This document shows, in pieces, positions 10,174 through 18,228 of a stretch of DNA of 64,000 bases. Source of the DNA: Pseudoduganella lurida (lineage in GTDB: Bacteria; Pseudomonadota; Gammaproteobacteria; Burkholderiales; Burkholderiaceae_D); assembly GCF_007830455.1 (NCBI RefSeq), contig NZ_VLLB01000001.1, forward strand, positions 1,364,001-1,428,000, written 5' to 3'. Position numbers and translations under genes: made by a program. The notes beneath the pieces are model-generated. The model did no database searches. It was not told where the DNA came from and saw only the letters and a program-made list of their open reading frames with translations. Positions within the stretch are counted from its first letter, which is position 1. Each line of letters starts with the position of its first letter.

Positions 10174-10205
10174 AAAAAAGCCCGCGTCGTCCAAGCTTTG
10201 CGGGC
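10174..10205 (-). terminator. Candidate terminator or attenuator upstream of rpoD
   Basis: On the minus strand the stem GCCCGC / GCGGGC with a 14-base loop is followed by six T residues, about 100 bases before the rpoD start codon. No protein gene lies upstream on this strand for it to end, so it either terminates a small RNA or attenuates rpoD transcription. Confidence 0.6.
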
Positions 10206-10368
10206 CGATCCGATGTGGTCAATCCGATGTGGTTCCGATGTATTCAGTGCGAACAGAAGAGAGGGCTCGGCCCTGTGGAGATGGTTCCCCGGCATGCGGA
10301 AGCCCTTGGCAGGGAACCGCGAACAACTCCTTTATTAACTGAATCCGCACCGTCCTGCTTTTGGTGCG
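10174..10368 (-). ncRNA. Candidate small RNA or structured rpoD leader
   Basis: Between the rpoD start and the divergent ProQ-type gene lie about 460 bases without a credible protein gene. On the minus strand there is a perfect TATAAT at 10375-10380. About 195 bases downstream of it is an intrinsic terminator. The stretch between them can form a long hairpin (GGTTCCC near 10313-10319 pairing with GGGAACC near 10282-10288). It also holds three spaced copies of ACATCGG. A small RNA or attenuated leader is inferred; it matches no RNA family I can name. Confidence 0.35.
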
Positions 10369-10374
10369 TCGATC

Positions 10375-10380
10375 ATTATA
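10375..10380 (-). promoter_or_regulatory. Perfect -10 hexamer (TATAAT) upstream of rpoD
   Basis: TATAAT on the minus strand, roughly 300 bases before the rpoD start codon and 7 bases before the predicted 5' end of the candidate RNA. The -35 region is G+C-rich and weak. Confidence 0.45.
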
Positions 10381-10534
10381 CACGCTTCCAGCCCGCACCG
10401 CACCCGCTGGATGCGGCGGGCGCCAATCAGGGCGGTGCACGAATCCACATGGTGACGCAAATAGCAACGCGTGCGCGCCCCCGCATGGTATGCTGGCGCC
10501 TCTTGCTTAACCAGTAAATCACGCCCCGAAGTCG

Positions 10535-11089
10535 ATGAACACCAGCCTTACCCACGAGCCGTCCGCTGCCGAAGAACCCGTCCAGCCTGCCACCGAGTCC
10601 GCTGCTGCCGAACCTGCCGAGGCAGCACCGGCGCCGGCCGACGATACTGCTGCATCCAACCATGCCGCAGCCGCTCCTGGCGCCGCACCTGCGCAGAGTG
10701 CCCGCGCGCTGCTGAAGCAGCTGGGCCAGCAGTTCCCGGCTTTCCGCGACAGCCTGCCGCTGTCGATCGGCATCGACAAGCAGATCCTCGCCGAGATGCC
10801 GGGCATCGACCGCAAGCTGATGCGCGCCGCGCTGGGCATCCACACGGGTTCGCAGCGCTACCTGCGCACGATGGAAAAGGCCACGGTGCGCTTCAACCTC
10901 GACGGCTCGCAGGGCGCCGAAGTGACGGACGTGCACCGCAAGCACGCCAAGGACACGCTGCAGGAACGCTTCCGCAAGGAAGCCGACCGCAAGAAGGCCG
11001 AGCGCGATGCCGCCGCGGCCGAGGAAGCCGACCGCCGCCGCCAGGAAAAACTGGAACAGCTCACGGCGAAGTTCTCGCGCAAAGGCTGA
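10535..11089 (+). CDS. ProQ/FinO-domain RNA chaperone
   Basis: The 184-residue protein has an Ala/Pro/Glu-rich flexible N-terminus (1-53), then a ProQ/FinO domain (about 54-130; ARALLKQLGQQFPAFRDS, PLSIGIDKQI, ALGIHTGSQRYLRTM). A highly charged helical tail (KEADRKKAERDAAAAEEADRRRQ) follows. Such proteins bind structured small RNAs and mRNA 3' ends and act in post-transcriptional control. The next gene starts inside its stop codon (TGATG), so the two are translationally coupled. It is divergent from rpoD across the region holding the candidate RNA. Confidence 0.93.
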   Translation: MNTSLTHEPSAAEEPVQPATESAAAEPAEAAPAPADDTAASNHAAAAPGAAPAQSARALLKQLGQQFPAFRDSLPLSIGIDKQILAEMPGIDRKLMRAALGIHTGSQRYLRTMEKATVRFNLDGSQGAEVTDVHRKHAKDTLQERFRKEADRKKAERDAAAAEEADRRRQEKLEQLTAKFSRKG

Positions 11090-11751
11090 TGGCGTTTCCC
11101 GAGGACCGCGACGCGGACCTGCCGCCCTACCCGGGCATCACGCTGGCCGCCGTGCACCTGGTGCGCACGGCGCAGCAGGCGCAGGCCGCCCAGGCCGCGC
11201 TGCTGGCGCACGATGCCATCGGTTTCGACACCGAATCCAAACCCACCTTCGTCAAGGGCCAGAGCTCGGACGGACCGCACCTGGTGCAGTTCGCCGACGA
11301 GCACGAGGCCTGGCTGTTCCCCATCGGTCCGGACGCCGCGCCGCTGCTGCCGGCATTGAAAGCCATCCTCGAATCGACGGCCACGCTGAAGGTGGGCTTC
11401 GGCCTGGCCGACGACATGAAGCGCGTGCGCGCCAAGCTGGCCATCGAGCCGGCACGGGTCGCCGACCTGTCCGTGGCGCTGCGCGTGCCGGGCCAGAAGC
11501 ACGACCTGGGCGCGAAGAGCGCGGTAGCCAAGTACTTCGGCCAGAAGCTGCAGAAGTCGAAGAAGATCTCCACCACCAACTGGGCCGCGCCGCGCCTGGC
11601 GGACAAGCAGCTGCTGTACGCGGCCGACGACGCCCAAGTGGCGCTGCGCATCTACCGCCACTGGCAGGCGCTCGGCAACGTGCTGCCGCCGCCGAAGGCG
11701 CCACGCCCTCCTCGCGTGCGTCAACCCGCCACCGTGCGGGACCCGGCCTAG
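11089..11751 (+). CDS. DEDDy-type 3'-5' exonuclease, RNase D-like
   Basis: The 220-residue protein is a single 3'-5' exonuclease domain. DEDDy residues are visible: D47 and E49 in GFDTES (ExoI), the aspartates in GLADD near 108 (ExoII), and Y177 with D181 in YAADD (ExoIII). It lacks the HRDC domains of full RNase D, so it belongs to the short RNase D-like group that trims RNA 3' ends. The start overlaps the stop of the ProQ/FinO gene, suggesting co-expression of an RNA chaperone and an RNA-trimming enzyme. Confidence 0.88.
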   Translation: MAFPEDRDADLPPYPGITLAAVHLVRTAQQAQAAQAALLAHDAIGFDTESKPTFVKGQSSDGPHLVQFADEHEAWLFPIGPDAAPLLPALKAILESTATLKVGFGLADDMKRVRAKLAIEPARVADLSVALRVPGQKHDLGAKSAVAKYFGQKLQKSKKISTTNWAAPRLADKQLLYAADDAQVALRIYRHWQALGNVLPPPKAPRPPRVRQPATVRDPA

Positions 11752-11830
11752 CAGTTCCTTCTCGCGCTGCTGTTCTTCGCGGCGCGGCCGGGGTATGCTT
11801 GAGCGGCCCCGTCCACTCGAGAAGAACGGC

Positions 11831-12604
11831 ATGCGCATCACGAGACACCTCATCGCGGCCTCGCTTGGCCTGGCCCTCTCCGCCGCCACGGCCGCCCCGC
11901 CGCCGGACACGCTCGAGCAGCGCCTGGCGCCCTGCCTGGCCTGCCACCAGCCGAAGGAACGCAACGATGCCTACTTCCCCCGCATCGCCGGCAAGCCGGA
12001 AGGCTACCTGTACAACCAGTTGCTGAACTTCCGCGACGGCCGGCGCCAGTTCCCCATGATGACCTACATGGTGAGCCAGCTGCCGGCGCCCTATCTGCGC
12101 GAGATTGCCCAGTTCTTCTCGGCCCAGCACCCCGCCTATCCAGCGCCGATCCGGCCCGACACGACGCCCGCCGTGCTGGAACGGGGCCGCCTGCTGGTCC
12201 GGCAGGGCGACTCAGCGCGCCGCATCCCCGCCTGCATCGGCTGCCATGGCCAGGCGCTGATGGGCGTCGCGCCATCGATCCCCGGCCTGCTGGGACTCCC
12301 GCGCGACTACATCAACGCGCAGTTCGGCGCCTGGAAGAACAAGGTGCGGCGCGCGCAGGCGCCGGACTGCATGGCGGAGGTGGCTTCGCGGCTCACCGAG
12401 GCGGATGTGGCGGCCGTCTCCAGCTGGCTGTCGTCGCAGCGGGTCGACGATGCGGCGCGGCCGGCGACCGCACCTGCTGCGCCGCTGCCGTTGAAGTGTG
12501 GCGGCGTGCGCGATAATGGCGGCATGCATGGCAGTGCTAGAGCCGTCGATGCAGCAGCCGTCGATGCAGCGACTGTCGGCGCAGTGAAAGGCGGGGCCCG
12601 ATGA
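11831..12604 (+). CDS. Di-heme cytochrome c (c4-like)
   Basis: The 257-residue exported protein has a signal peptide (residues 1-22) and two c-type heme sites, CLACH (35-39) and CIGCH (135-139), in a duplicated cytochrome c fold like cytochrome c4/c553. Met ligands are probably in the FPMMTYM and later loops. A 40-residue low-complexity Ala/Val tail follows the last helix. It would carry electrons in the periplasm between a dehydrogenase or bc1 complex and a terminal oxidase. Its TGA overlaps the ATG of the next cytochrome gene (ATGA), so they are coupled. Confidence 0.88.
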   Translation: MRITRHLIAASLGLALSAATAAPPPDTLEQRLAPCLACHQPKERNDAYFPRIAGKPEGYLYNQLLNFRDGRRQFPMMTYMVSQLPAPYLREIAQFFSAQHPAYPAPIRPDTTPAVLERGRLLVRQGDSARRIPACIGCHGQALMGVAPSIPGLLGLPRDYINAQFGAWKNKVRRAQAPDCMAEVASRLTEADVAAVSSWLSSQRVDDAARPATAPAAPLPLKCGGVRDNGGMHGSARAVDAAAVDAATVGAVKGGAR

Positions 12605-13896
12605 GCCGCCGGGTGCGCCGGGGTGCCGCGGTCGTCGCACTGCTGCTGGTCGGGACGGCCGCCCTGCTGTGGCCGCGCCACGATGCTGGCCTACCGCCCA
12701 GCGCTTCGTTTGCCGCGCTGCCCCCGTCCGAGAAAATCGCCCGCGGCGCCTACCTGGCCCGGGCCGGCGACTGCATGGCGTGCCACACGGTGCGCGGCGG
12801 CGCCGAGTATGCCGGCGGGCGGGTGCTGGAAACGCCGTTCGGCGCGATCGTCTCGCCCAACCTCACGCAGGATGCCGCGACGGGCATCGGTTCGTGGAGC
12901 GCGGACGACTTCTGGAACGCGCTCCACAACGGCCGCGCGCGCGATGGCCGGCTGCTGTATCCCGCCTTCCCGTATCCGAACTACACGGCCGTGACGCGTG
13001 ACGACTCGGAGGCCTTGTACGCTTACTTCCGCACCATCCCCGCAGTACGCCGACCGAACGAGCCGCACCGGTTGCGCTTCCCGTATGACAGCCAGGTCGC
13101 ACTGGCTTTCTGGCGCGCGTTGTATTTCAAGCCTGGCGTGACGCATGCCGACCCGGCGCAGTCACCCGAATGGCACCGCGGCGCCTACCTGGTGCAGGGG
13201 CTCGGCCACTGCAGCGCATGCCACAGCCCGCGCGATGCGCTGGGCGGCAGCAAGGGAAGGAACGGCGGCGATCTCTCCGGCGGCCTGGTGCCGATGCTCG
13301 GCTGGTACGCACCATCGCTGGCCAGCGATGCCGAAGCGGGCCTGGGCAGCTGGCCCGTGCAGGAGATCGCCCAGCTGCTGCACACGGGTGTCGCACCCCG
13401 CGCCACCGTGTCCGGGCCCATGGCGGAGGTGGTGCGCGAAAGCCTGCAGTACCTGTCGGCCGAAGATGTGCGTGCGATGGCGGTGTACCTGAAATCACTG
13501 CCCGCTGCGAACGCTGCCCCCGAACGCCCGGAACGCTCGCCCGCACCGCAGGCGGTTGCCTTCCTGGCCGCCGGCGCGAAGCTGTACGAGCAGCACTGCG
13601 CCACGTGCCATGGCCCCAGCGGCCGGGGCGCGGCACCGCACTACCCGCCGCTGGCCGGCAACCGCGCACTCACGATGCCCGATGCGACCAACGCGATCCG
13701 CCTCGTGCTCAACGGCGGCTTCCCGCCCGGCACGCGCGGCAATCCACGCCCATATGGCATGCCGCCGTTCGGGCATGTGCTGGCCGATGTGGAGGTGGCC
13801 CAGGTGGTGTCCTACCTGCGCAGCGACTGGGGCAACGATGCGCCGCCGGTCAGCGGCGCCGATGTCAACCGGTTGCGGGCCGTGCCGCTGGACTGA
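12601..13896 (+). CDS. Tri-heme cytochrome c, dehydrogenase-subunit type
   Basis: The 431-residue protein has an N-terminal signal or anchor segment (AAVVALLLVGTAALLW) and three heme sites: CMACH (58-62), CSACH (204-208) and CATCH (333-337). This layout matches the cytochrome subunit of membrane alcohol, gluconate or aldehyde dehydrogenases (AdhB type), which passes electrons to ubiquinone. No flavin, PQQ or molybdenum dehydrogenase gene adjoins it, so its partner must be elsewhere or it works only with the di-heme cytochrome encoded just upstream. Confidence 0.88.
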   Translation: MSRRVRRGAAVVALLLVGTAALLWPRHDAGLPPSASFAALPPSEKIARGAYLARAGDCMACHTVRGGAEYAGGRVLETPFGAIVSPNLTQDAATGIGSWSADDFWNALHNGRARDGRLLYPAFPYPNYTAVTRDDSEALYAYFRTIPAVRRPNEPHRLRFPYDSQVALAFWRALYFKPGVTHADPAQSPEWHRGAYLVQGLGHCSACHSPRDALGGSKGRNGGDLSGGLVPMLGWYAPSLASDAEAGLGSWPVQEIAQLLHTGVAPRATVSGPMAEVVRESLQYLSAEDVRAMAVYLKSLPAANAAPERPERSPAPQAVAFLAAGAKLYEQHCATCHGPSGRGAAPHYPPLAGNRALTMPDATNAIRLVLNGGFPPGTRGNPRPYGMPPFGHVLADVEVAQVVSYLRSDWGNDAPPVSGADVNRLRAVPLD

Positions 13897-14061
13897 CCGG
13901 ATGCTGGCCGGACTGTGGCACGCTGTCCGAATGCACCGGTTTTCTCCCGTCCAGGCCGCCGATCCTGCAATCCATCGCAAGGCAGCGGCAGCACCGCCGG
14001 CTGGACCGTACGATGCCACCATGAACCGACGCCATCCCCGGCGTCCCCACAGGAGACCGCA

Positions 14062-14808
14062 ATGACCATCAAATCCATCCACTACATCGGCGCCGCCGTG
14101 CTGGCCACCCTGCTGTGCGGCGCCTGGGCAGCGCAAGGCGATGCCCCGCGCGACGAGGGGCCGTCCGGCCAGGTGATTTCGCAGGTGCGCCAGCCCGGCC
14201 AGTTCCATGGCGTGGAAGTCACGGTCCCCGCCCAGGTCGAGGTGATCGTGGGCGGCACGGAATCCGTGCGCATCGAAGGCGATGCGAAAGTCCTGCCGCT
14301 GATCGAGACGGTCGTCGAGAACGGCGTGCTGACGATCCGCCCCGTCAAGCGCAACATGCGGCTCAGGACCGGCAAGCTGACGGTCGTCGTCGAAGCGCGC
14401 GCGATCGACAACCTGGGAGTCGCCGGCTCCGCCACGATGAGCGCGAAAGGCATCCGCGCGGACAATCTCACGCTGGAAGTCGCCGGCTCCGGCACGATGG
14501 ACATCACGCGCATCGAGGCCAAGACCGTCAATGCGAGCGTGGCGGGCAGCGGCAATATCGAGGCGGCGGGCCGGACGCAGCACGCCAAGGTCTCCGTGGC
14601 CGGTTCGGGCCACGCCGATACCAGCCGCCTGCAGGCGCAGCAGGCCACCGCCAACATCGCCGGCTCCGGCCAGATCGAAATGGCGGCACAGCAGGCGCTC
14701 ACCGTCAGCATCGCCGGTTCCGGCGACGTGGGCTACTACGGCGACGCGCAGGTGACGAAGTCCGTGATGGGCTCTGGCAGCGTGCGGCGGCTCGGCGGCG
14801 CGCGCTGA
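14062..14808 (+). CDS. Secreted GIN-domain (DUF2807) protein
   Basis: The 248-residue protein has a signal peptide (MTIKSIHYIGAAVLATLL, cut near AWA-22) and a GIN domain. The domain shows a striking series of AGSG turns (VAGSATM, VAGSGTMD, VAGSGNIE, VAGSGHAD, IAGSGQIE, IAGSGDVGYYG) spaced about 18-20 residues apart, the rungs of a beta-helix. AGGAGA lies 6 bases before the ATG. It is a paralogue of the protein at 3027-3668. Function is unknown; a surface or periplasmic role is inferred. It is convergent with the TonB receptor gene. Confidence 0.82.
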   Translation: MTIKSIHYIGAAVLATLLCGAWAAQGDAPRDEGPSGQVISQVRQPGQFHGVEVTVPAQVEVIVGGTESVRIEGDAKVLPLIETVVENGVLTIRPVKRNMRLRTGKLTVVVEARAIDNLGVAGSATMSAKGIRADNLTLEVAGSGTMDITRIEAKTVNASVAGSGNIEAAGRTQHAKVSVAGSGHADTSRLQAQQATANIAGSGQIEMAAQQALTVSIAGSGDVGYYGDAQVTKSVMGSGSVRRLGGAR

Positions 14809-14826
14809 ATCCTCACGACAGGTTAG

Positions 14827-14864
14827 AAAGCCCGGCAGGCGTTGCGCTTGCCGGGCTTTGTTTT
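14827..14864. terminator. Hairpin terminator between convergent genes
   Basis: The arms AAAGCCCGGCA and TGCCGGGCTTT flank a short loop and are followed by GTTTT on the plus strand. It lies between the GIN gene and the convergent TonB receptor gene, whose stop is 13 bases away, so it may serve both. Confidence 0.75.
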
Positions 14865-14876
14865 ACGACGCCGCCA

Positions 14877-17132
14877 TCACAGATCGAACTTCAGCTCCGC
14901 CACCGCCGTGCGCTGCGTGTACGGATGGAAGGCCCAGTACTTCTCGTTGCCGAGATTGTCCACGCCCAGCGCCGCGGACCAGTGCCGGTCGAAGCGGTAG
15001 CGCAGCCGCACGTCGGCCACCAGGAAGCGCGACACGCCCATGTAGGTAAAGCCGTTCGGATCGCTGTTGTCGAGCGTGCCGTACTGCGTGCCGCTGTAGC
15101 GGATGCCCGCGCTGGCGCTCAGCCGGTCCGTGGCGCGCCATGAGGCCAGCGCATTGGCACGCCAGCGGGGCACGCGTGGCTGCCGCTTGCCCACCGAGGC
15201 GGGGAACGCGTCGTTGGCCGTGATGCTCGAGTCCGCATAGGTCAGGCTGGAGTTCACGCTCAGGCCACGCACGACCACGTCCTCCGCCGCCTGCGCCAGT
15301 TCCAGGCCGGTGGTGCGGATGCGGTCCACGTTCTGCACGGTGGACACGGTGGGCGTGAGCGGCTGCGAATACAGCGCATCGCGGGTGGTCTCGTGGAACA
15401 GCGTGGCGCGCAGGCTGCCCCTGGCCGTGATGCGCTCGGCGGTGAACTCCTCCGTCCATGACCGTTCCGCCTTCAGGTTCGGATCCGTGTTGACGATGGC
15501 ACCATCCACGATGGAACCCTGGAACAGTTCCGCGGCGGTGGGATTGCGCACGGCGCGGCCGGCCGAGGCTTTCAGGGTCCACGCATCGTTCGCCCGCCAG
15601 GACAGCGCGGCCTTCGGCGACCAGCCCTGCTCGCGGCGCGCGCCGAAGCGTTGCGGGCCGCTGGTGGCGTTCGACATCTCGCCACCGAAAGCCTGCCAGC
15701 GTTCCCAGCGTGCGCCCACGGTGGCCTTCCAGCGCTCGTCGATGCGCCAGGTGTCCTGGGCGTACAGGCTGGTCAGGCGGGTGTCGCCATTGAAGGTGGA
15801 GACATGCCGGCCATCGCTGCCATCGATCCAGTCGGCTGCGCTGAACACGCGGGTGCGCAGCTCGGCCGCGTCGCGCTGCGCGCCAAGGTCCACCGTGTGC
15901 GCGCCGTTTGGCCGCCAGATGCCCTTGACCGCCAGCGTGTTCCAGCCGCTGCCGGCCATGTCCGTGACGTTGCCCTGTCCGGTCGCATCCTGCGCTGCCA
16001 GGAACACGGTGGGCACGCGCATCAGGTCCTTGCGGTAGTCATATTTGCTGGCGGCGAGCTCCCAGTCGAACATGTCCTTCGCATGGCGCTTGAGGGACAG
16101 GCCGTGCATCACGTGTTCGAGCTCGTTGCGCTGCGGCGCGAAGTCGGAGGGCAGCAGGGTATAGCGGCGCCCCGCCACGTTGATGTCCCCGCGCGTGACG
16201 GCATTGCCGGCGCCATCGCGCAGGTAGGAATCGACACTGCGGTCGGCATCGTTCTGCCACCAGCCCAGCGTGTAGCTGGCCCGCAGCACCGGCGAGAAGT
16301 CATACGCCAGCTTCACCTTCGCATGGTCCTGCACCGTGTGGATCTGGCTGGTGGAGCCCAGGATCAGCCAGTCGCGCGCGGACGGGTTCCGGTCGGCGAT
16401 CGCACCGGTGACCGGCACGCCTGCGTTCCCGGCAACGCCGCTGGAGACGAGCTTGTTGGCGAAGGCGATCGGCTGGCCGTCGCTGTCCTGCCGCGACAGG
16501 GCCACCCACCACGACAGGGCACCGTGCCGGTCGCCCAGCGAAGCGCTGCCCTGCTTGCCGTAGTAATTGTCGCGGGTGCCGTATTGCTTGAACCGCTGGG
16601 CGTAGCCGGCCACACGCACATGCCCTTCCAGCTGCGTGGGCATGCGGGTCTGGTAGTCGACGACGGCGCCCACCGAATTGCCGGGATACGCCGCCGAGAA
16701 CGGCCCGTACAGCACGTCGACCCGCTCGATTTCCTCCGGCGTGACCATGCCCCAGCGGGGCGTATAGGTGGCGCCGTTGCCGAGCAGGTTCGAGAGCTGG
16801 ATGCCGTCCGCATACACCAGCGAACGGGCGCTGTTACCGGTGCCGGAGGCGCGGCTGGCCAGCACGGCGTGGTCGAAGTCGCCGACGTAGCGCTTGCGCA
16901 CGTTCAGGCTGGGGAAGTACTTCAGCGCGTCCTCGCTGTCGAAGGCGTTGATGCGCTCCTCGATCTGCGCGGCGGTAATGCCTTCGATCGTGGTCGGGAT
17001 CTGCGTGGGCAGCGAAGTGGGCCGGCCGCCGTTGATGGTGACCACGTCCACGGCTGCCATCTCTTGTGCATCGGCGCACAGGCCCAGCGCCGCCAGCATC
17101 GCTGCCAGCGGTCGTTTGAGGGGGAGCTTCAT
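14877..17132 (-). CDS. TonB-dependent outer-membrane receptor, probable copper receptor
   Basis: The 751-residue receptor has a signal peptide, then a plug domain (about 35-165; VVTINGGRP, VRKRYVGDFDHAVLASRAS, ERVDVLYGPFSAAYPGNSVGAV) and a 22-strand barrel ending in ELKFDL. TonB receptors import scarce nutrients across the outer membrane using TonB energy. It is the last gene of a three-gene operon after DUF2946 and PCu(A)C proteins, 4 bases behind the latter. That context is shared with OprC-like copper receptors, so copper is the likely substrate (inferred from neighbours). Confidence 0.85.
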   Translation of the reverse strand: MKLPLKRPLAAMLAALGLCADAQEMAAVDVVTINGGRPTSLPTQIPTTIEGITAAQIEERINAFDSEDALKYFPSLNVRKRYVGDFDHAVLASRASGTGNSARSLVYADGIQLSNLLGNGATYTPRWGMVTPEEIERVDVLYGPFSAAYPGNSVGAVVDYQTRMPTQLEGHVRVAGYAQRFKQYGTRDNYYGKQGSASLGDRHGALSWWVALSRQDSDGQPIAFANKLVSSGVAGNAGVPVTGAIADRNPSARDWLILGSTSQIHTVQDHAKVKLAYDFSPVLRASYTLGWWQNDADRSVDSYLRDGAGNAVTRGDINVAGRRYTLLPSDFAPQRNELEHVMHGLSLKRHAKDMFDWELAASKYDYRKDLMRVPTVFLAAQDATGQGNVTDMAGSGWNTLAVKGIWRPNGAHTVDLGAQRDAAELRTRVFSAADWIDGSDGRHVSTFNGDTRLTSLYAQDTWRIDERWKATVGARWERWQAFGGEMSNATSGPQRFGARREQGWSPKAALSWRANDAWTLKASAGRAVRNPTAAELFQGSIVDGAIVNTDPNLKAERSWTEEFTAERITARGSLRATLFHETTRDALYSQPLTPTVSTVQNVDRIRTTGLELAQAAEDVVVRGLSVNSSLTYADSSITANDAFPASVGKRQPRVPRWRANALASWRATDRLSASAGIRYSGTQYGTLDNSDPNGFTYMGVSRFLVADVRLRYRFDRHWSAALGVDNLGNEKYWAFHPYTQRTAVAELKFDL

Positions 17133-17136
17133 GGCG

Positions 17137-17598
17137 TCAGTGCCGCGGTGGCGAGGCCGGTGCTACATACGTCAGCGGTTTGACCGTGGCCTGCACGGCC
17201 ACGTTCTCGCGCTTGCCGTTCTTTTCGATGACGAGCGTCAGCGGCACCGTGTCGCCCTCTTTCAGCTGGCGTTTCAGGCCCATCAGCATCACGTGGTAGC
17301 CGCCCGGCGCCAGGTCGACCGGCTTGCCGGCCGGGAGGTCGATGCCGTCGACGCGGGCCATCGTCATGCGGTCACCCTGCATGGCCATCTGGTGCAGCTC
17401 GCCCGTGGCGACGGGGGTCTGGATCTCGACGAGGCGCGCATCCTGCTTCGATTCGATGCGCATGAAGGCGCCGGACGATCTGGCGGCGGCGACGGTGCCG
17501 CGTGCCCACGCGTCGCTGACGGTGACCTGGGCAAGTACGGGCGTGGCGGCGCCCAGCGCGAGAGCCGCCAGCGTGGCGGCAGTGAACATCTGTTTCAT
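17137..17598 (-). CDS. Periplasmic copper chaperone PCu(A)C
   Basis: The 153-residue protein has a signal peptide (cut after VLA-23) and a PCu(A)C cupredoxin-like domain. The copper site H-x-M ... M ... H-x-M is intact: H69 and M71 in GELHQM, a Met near 78, and H102 with M104 in YHVMLMG. It carries Cu(I) in the periplasm, often to the CuA or CuB site of cytochrome c oxidase. It lies between a DUF2946 gene and a TonB receptor gene on the same strand. Confidence 0.93.
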   Translation of the reverse strand: MKQMFTAATLAALALGAATPVLAQVTVSDAWARGTVAAARSSGAFMRIESKQDARLVEIQTPVATGELHQMAMQGDRMTMARVDGIDLPAGKPVDLAPGGYHVMLMGLKRQLKEGDTVPLTLVIEKNGKRENVAVQATVKPLTYVAPASPPRH

Positions 17599-17639
17599 GG
17601 TGAGACTCCTGGATCGGTTGAACGAAAGGTCGTTGGGGA

Positions 17640-18104
17640 TCAGGCGTCTCGCGGTGGGCCGCGCGGCTGGGCGGCCGTCCAGGCCTGCAGCGGACGGGGC
17701 GCGTGGTAGAACAGATAGGGCTTGACGGTGCCGGCGGTGAGGGACGGCAGCACCAGCGGAGCCGATGGCGGCAGGCCCACCGAGCCGGCGTGCGGCAGGC
17801 AGTAGGCGCAGTCGGCCATGAGCTTGTCAGCATGGTCACTGGCATGGGCGCCGGCCTGGTCGTGGCCACCGATGGCGACACCGCCGGGCAAAGGCCTGGA
17901 GCGGTCCGTCAGCTGCAGGAACAGCGCGTGATCGAGCTCGCCGGTGCCGGACAGCGTGGTGCCGTCGTTCAGGCAGATTTCCCAGGTGTGCTGCGGCCCG
18001 CTCGCGGCGGCAAACGCATGCGATACGGCCGGCACGAGCGCGTTCAGCAGGATCGCGCAGCACGCGAGCCAGACGGTGAGCAGCCGTTTCGCCGGGGTTT
18101 TCAT
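17640..18104 (-). CDS. DUF2946 family protein, first gene of copper operon
   Basis: The 154-residue protein begins with an export segment (LLTVWLACCAILLNAL) and has the family's CAYC-LPH motif and a Pro/Arg-rich C-terminal end (AQPRGPPRDA). His and Cys residues (GGHDQAGAHASDHADKL, CAYCLPH) could bind metal. DUF2946 proteins are typically found with PCu(A)C and TonB receptor genes, as here, and are presumed to act in copper handling, although none is well characterised. The ATG at 18104 was chosen because the membrane segment begins eight residues later; the longer frame upstream is not coding-like. Confidence 0.8.
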   Translation of the reverse strand: MKTPAKRLLTVWLACCAILLNALVPAVSHAFAAASGPQHTWEICLNDGTTLSGTGELDHALFLQLTDRSRPLPGGVAIGGHDQAGAHASDHADKLMADCAYCLPHAGSVGLPPSAPLVLPSLTAGTVKPYLFYHAPRPLQAWTAAQPRGPPRDA

Positions 18105-18228
18105 GCCGCCGATTATAGCCTGCACGGCTGCGCGGGCGCGTTCGCTGCCGGCGTGCCGTCCCGCATTCCGTGCGCATGCCGTCCTCATCTTGTTTATCAT
18201 GCGCGCTGCCACAGTCACAGGAGTGTTC

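Noticed and set aside
10174..10368. 6S RNA as the identity of the transcript upstream of rpoD
   Set aside because: The length is similar but I could not see the closing stem with a central bubble or conserved 6S elements, so no family name is given.
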